A DNA stretch of 22,513 bases. It comes from a virus. The position numbers were made by a program, and so were the translations under genes. Below are positions 20,370-22,513 of the stretch, one piece after another. The notes under the pieces were generated by a model. The model made no database searches. It had not been told where the DNA came from and saw only the letters and a program-made list of their open reading frames with translations. The stretch lies in IMG/VR virus record IMGVR_UViG_3300034104_001062, positions 1-22,513 of that record; one strand, 5' to 3'. The number at the start of each line of letters is the position of its first letter. Within the stretch, counting starts at the first letter, position 1.

Positions 20370-20569
20370 TTATTGCCCTAATACTTTCAGTCGTATCTGT
20401 AACTATCGTGGTATTTCTTGCAGGCTATCGCTTGGCAATGCACCACCAGAAAATGTATGCAATGAGTTTGTTTGAAGAAGGTGGATCATTAGAACCAATC
20501 TTTGCAAAGTTGGATCGTGAATACGCATACACAGACGATCTAAGTAAACCGTTTACTGATGAAAAGTAA
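20366..20569 (+). CDS. 67-aa single-span membrane protein
   Basis: ATG 20366 overlaps the SSB stop (ATGA). Residues 2-22 form a membrane span (IIALILSVVSVTIVVFLAGY), and a polar cytoplasmic-type tail with acidic residues follows (FEEGGSLEPIFAKLDREYAYTDD). Its function is unknown. It is the third single-span small protein of this operon. Confidence 0.64.
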   Translation: MIIALILSVVSVTIVVFLAGYRLAMHHQKMYAMSLFEEGGSLEPIFAKLDREYAYTDDLSKPFTDEK

Positions 20570-20828
20570 ATGCGGTGTTTGTCCCCGGTCATCCTCGCAA
20601 GGGGATGGCTGGTGGACAGTCCACAACTACAAAACAGAACCGCCAACTGTTTACGATCTATGCCCTAGCTGTTACAGGAACAAAAGCCTAATTGCTTACA
20701 AAGAAACAATGATTGAAGCACTACAAGAAATAAAGATTACAGACTCCGATCCGTCTATTCATGTGGCAATGCAGGTTATGAAACAACGGTGCATGGCTGT
20801 TGTTAGGGATTTAACCTTCAATGACTAA
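20559..20828 (+). CDS. Zinc-ribbon-like protein
   Basis: The 89-residue protein has Cys5-x2-Cys8 (CGVC) and Cys35-x2-Cys38 (CPSC), a complete four-Cys zinc ribbon with knuckles 26 residues apart, and a helical C-terminal half (ETMIEALQEIK, IHVAMQVMKQRCMAVVRDL). It overlaps its neighbours by 11 and 8 bases. Function unknown; a nucleic-acid or protein-binding ribbon is likely. Confidence 0.65.
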   Translation: MKSKCGVCPRSSSQGDGWWTVHNYKTEPPTVYDLCPSCYRNKSLIAYKETMIEALQEIKITDSDPSIHVAMQVMKQRCMAVVRDLTFND

Positions 20829-20928
20829 ACCAAATCCTTACACACCTGATCCAGACTGTGAAAAGTGCCAACAGGACAACATTGCTTGCATAGAGCATTA
20901 CATGGCAAACGGTGGCTGGAATGATTAG
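20821..20928 (+). CDS. 35-aa Cys-rich small protein
   Basis: A short frame overlaps the previous gene by eight bases and the next by eight. The product has Cys13-x2-Cys16, Cys23 and His26 (CEKCQQDNIACIEH), a possible single zinc site. It belongs to the run of small metal-binding-like proteins at the right end of the window. Function unknown. Confidence 0.52.
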   Translation: MTKPNPYTPDPDCEKCQQDNIACIEHYMANGGWND

Positions 20929-21193
20929 ACCACGTTCTAAAAAGATGGAAAGCCTGTACGCAACTCAACGGCGCAAATTAGTCCAAGAGTTGCTACGGGA
21001 CTTTCCAGCGTGTCAGCGTTGCGCTGTGGCCTATGCAACAGACGTACATGAAATCAAGACACGCGCTAGGGGTGGCAGCATTGTAGACAGGGATAACCTT
21101 GCATTGCTTTGCAGGCCATGTCATACATTTATTACACAGAACCCAGCACAAGGCAAGGCTGAAGGCTGGCTTAAAAACAGTTGGGATGACTAA
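20921..21193 (+). CDS. HNH endonuclease
   Basis: From ATG 20921 the 90-residue protein has Cys31-x2-Cys34 (CQRC), then DVHEIKTRARGGS with His43, and DNLALLCRPCHTFIT with Asn59, Cys64-x2-Cys67 and His68. This is a complete HNH nuclease with a structural zinc. A GTG at 20912 in frame would add three residues. In many cos-packaging phages such a gene lies next to the terminase genes and helps cleave or package DNA. Confidence 0.86.
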   Translation: MIRPRSKKMESLYATQRRKLVQELLRDFPACQRCAVAYATDVHEIKTRARGGSIVDRDNLALLCRPCHTFITQNPAQGKAEGWLKNSWDD

Positions 21194-21306
21194 TGGAAGC
21201 CAATGGAATCTGCCGCGCAGGTTGCGACACACAAGACCACGACAGCTACTGGGAATGTTTACAGGCAGCCAACGTGTCAATAGACAAGACCAGTCTTAGA
21301 CCTTAA
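21193..21306 (+). CDS. 37-aa Cys-rich small protein
   Basis: The frame starts at the HNH stop as TAATG. The product holds CRAGCDTQDHDSYWEC, with Cys7, Cys11, Cys22 and His16 as possible metal ligands, then a short tail. The pattern C...DHxSYxECL is one I know from small N-terminal motifs of actinophage proteins, without a known function. Confidence 0.52.
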   Translation: MEANGICRAGCDTQDHDSYWECLQAANVSIDKTSLRP

Positions 21307-21318
21307 TAGACTAAACGC

Positions 21319-21615
21319 ATGAACTGGACAGATACTGTTGGCATTACGATTCACAATGACCTAGTGCGTTCAGCATTAAAAAACAAACCAGATGCAGACA
21401 TAGACAAACTAGAAGCATCAGTTAAACGAATCAGCCTATCCGTAGGCATCACACGCAACGCCATAGCATCAGTCATTGAAGCGGAAGTTGAAGCGATGCT
21501 GGCCTATCGCGCATTGGGTGACACTAGCATTACACCTGAGTATGTTGCAGGGTTACAAAGTGCAGCTGACTTGGTTAGATACGGCGTACACCTAAGCGAT
21601 GGAATCAAACTATGA
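21319..21615 (+). CDS. Unknown 98-aa protein
   Basis: The protein has a helical composition (VRSALKNKPDADIDKLEASVKRISL and IASVIEAEVEAMLAYRALG), then a polar tail. No recognised motif is present. It overlaps the HslV-like gene by four bases (ATGA), so they are likely co-translated; a shared role is possible but not shown. Confidence 0.68.
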   Translation: MNWTDTVGITIHNDLVRSALKNKPDADIDKLEASVKRISLSVGITRNAIASVIEAEVEAMLAYRALGDTSITPEYVAGLQSAADLVRYGVHLSDGIKL

Positions 21616-22175
21616 CAACGATAGTAACTACAACAGGCAACAACTTCTGCACACTAACAGCAGATCAGGGGATTACATCAGACCTAATACATCCCGATAT
21701 GCCAAAGATAGTTCAGCAAGACACATGGTTAATTGGTGTGGCAGGTAGCGCAAGAGTTTGCGATCAGTTGCAGTATTCAATCGAATACCCAAAGCCACCA
21801 GTTGAAGTAGTTAAGTCTGGTGAATGGTTGAAATGGTTGGTTACTAGAGTGATCCCACTAATAGATGACACGATCAAAGATACTGAAATGGATGCAGAAG
21901 CGTTACTGATTACGCATGGCAAAGCATTCCTGATAAGCGAGAACCTAAGTGTTCTAACTGCCAACCCGTATTGGGCTATCGGATCAGGGGCAGACCTAGC
22001 ACTAGGGTCATTAGCTGATAAACAATACAAACCTGATTGGCACAAGAACCATGATCTATCTGCACTACGAGCTATGGAGTCGGCCAGTATGCACGATCCA
22101 AATACACGCGGAACACTAGACCAGTACCGCAGCTACTCCACCGGTAGGGTCATGGCTAGAACCAATGGCGTTTAA
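21612..22175 (+). CDS. HslV/proteasome-like Ntn hydrolase
   Basis: The 187-residue protein begins MTTIV, as does HslV, and shows TLTADQGITSD with an aspartate at position 17 of the mature protein, the same position as the catalytic Asp17 of HslV, and PKIVQQ with a Lys near position 31, close to catalytic Lys33. The nucleophile would be Thr2, freed by methionine removal. The strand LIGVAGSARV and YWAIGSGADLALGSL with LRAMESASMHDPNTRG are the central and C-terminal features of proteasome-type subunits. No HslU-like ATPase is seen in this window. A phage role in head maturation, host protein turnover or defence is open. Confidence 0.74.
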   Translation: MTTIVTTTGNNFCTLTADQGITSDLIHPDMPKIVQQDTWLIGVAGSARVCDQLQYSIEYPKPPVEVVKSGEWLKWLVTRVIPLIDDTIKDTEMDAEALLITHGKAFLISENLSVLTANPYWAIGSGADLALGSLADKQYKPDWHKNHDLSALRAMESASMHDPNTRGTLDQYRSYSTGRVMARTNGV

Positions 22176-22470
22176 TAAACCATGTTTGAAATGCAAGGCA
22201 TTGCATCGCAACCCTTCCCTATGTGATACCTGCCAACAGTTACATGATGCAACTAGGAACGCATCTAGACCGCATTACAAAGGTAATTACGCTAAACAGG
22301 CAAAGATAGTTAGGGATACTGCCACTGTGTGTTGGTTATGTGGTTTAGGCCGCAGACCTGATGACCCGTTTACAGCTGACCACTACTACCCCAGCGATCC
22401 AACCAGCCCACTAATAGCAGCACATCGCTCATGTAACAGTCGCAGGGGCAATACTCCCCATACGCCATAA
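22165..22470 (+). CDS. HNH endonuclease with N-terminal zinc ribbon
   Basis: The 101-residue protein overlaps the HslV-like gene by 11 bases. Its N-terminus has CLKCKALHRNPSLCDTC, a four-Cys zinc ribbon, and its C-terminal half has CWLCGLGRRPDDPFTADHYYP with His and AAHRSCNSRRGN, the HNH pattern with zinc-binding Cys. It is the last gene in the window, where HNH genes commonly precede terminase in phage genomes. The two HNH proteins of the window are unlike in sequence and architecture. Confidence 0.8.
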   Translation: MAFNKPCLKCKALHRNPSLCDTCQQLHDATRNASRPHYKGNYAKQAKIVRDTATVCWLCGLGRRPDDPFTADHYYPSDPTSPLIAAHRSCNSRRGNTPHTP

Positions 22471-22490
22471 CGGGGGGTGGGTAAAAATTT
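22453..22490 (+). other. GC-rich hairpin at right end, possible terminator or cos-proximal site
   Basis: ACTCCCC (22453-22459) can pair with GGGGGGT (22472-22478) with one wobble, around a 12-base loop, then GGGTAAAAATTT. The G-run followed by an A/T run lies between an HNH gene and the expected terminase genes. Neither a terminator nor a packaging site can be shown from the sequence alone. Confidence 0.3.
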
Positions 22491-22513
22491 CATACGGGTA
22501 TCACCAGCAATAC

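Overview
The window is part of a tailed bacteriophage genome, most likely a siphovirus of an actinobacterial host. Every gene I can support is on the + strand. Two WhiB-family genes, a class of iron-sulfur regulator found only in actinobacteria and their phages, point to the host. The base composition is roughly mid-40s percent GC by eye (not computed), low for most actinobacteria, so a low-GC aquatic actinobacterium is a reasonable guess but only inference. Terminase, portal, protease and major capsid genes are absent and should lie beyond the left and/or right edge. I see no integrase, excisionase or lysogeny repressor, no DNA polymerase, primase or replicative helicase, and no tRNA, CRISPR array or insertion sequence. 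No gene-free stretch exceeds about 180 bases.

Layout: (1) 1-1377, a glycosyltransferase (cut by the left edge) and a sugar-nucleotide epimerase, probably for decorating virions or an antigen. (2) 1365-1857, a moron-like cassette: promoter, structured leader, one unknown gene, terminator. (3) 1899-9756, head-tail connector, neck/tail completion proteins, tail tube, tail assembly chaperone with a textbook -1 frameshift site, tape measure, tail hub carrying an inserted carbohydrate-binding-like domain, and two fibre-like proteins. (4) 9798-12493, lysis and envelope region: holin-like membrane proteins, an M23 endolysin and two secreted proteins. (5) 12536-14252, an HTH protein, a metallophosphoesterase, a 35-aa zinc-binding-like protein and an unknown, closed by a strong hairpin. 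(6) 14314-14705, a second moron-like cassette whose promoter, leader hairpin and terminator closely match those of the first although the encoded proteins do not. (7) 14738-16973, a Mom-like DNA modification protein, a ribbon-helix-helix protein and a replication initiator with iteron-like repeats inside its gene. (8) 16981-22470, tightly overlapping small genes: WhiB proteins, a Rad52-like annealing protein, RusA, SSB, many small Cys-rich and single-membrane-span proteins, an HslV/proteasome-like Ntn hydrolase and two HNH endonucleases.

Replication probably starts at the initiator gene in a lambda-like way with host helicase and polymerase; SSB, annealing protein and RusA handle recombination; the Mom-like protein may protect DNA from restriction; the HNH proteins next to the right edge suggest that the packaging genes follow. 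The most notable new observations are the pair (perhaps trio) of leader cassettes with a GNRA-tetraloop hairpin showing a compensatory base change, the iteron-like repeats, the HslV-like enzyme with threonine directly after the start methionine, and a WhiB protein with an extra N-terminal Cys/His motif.
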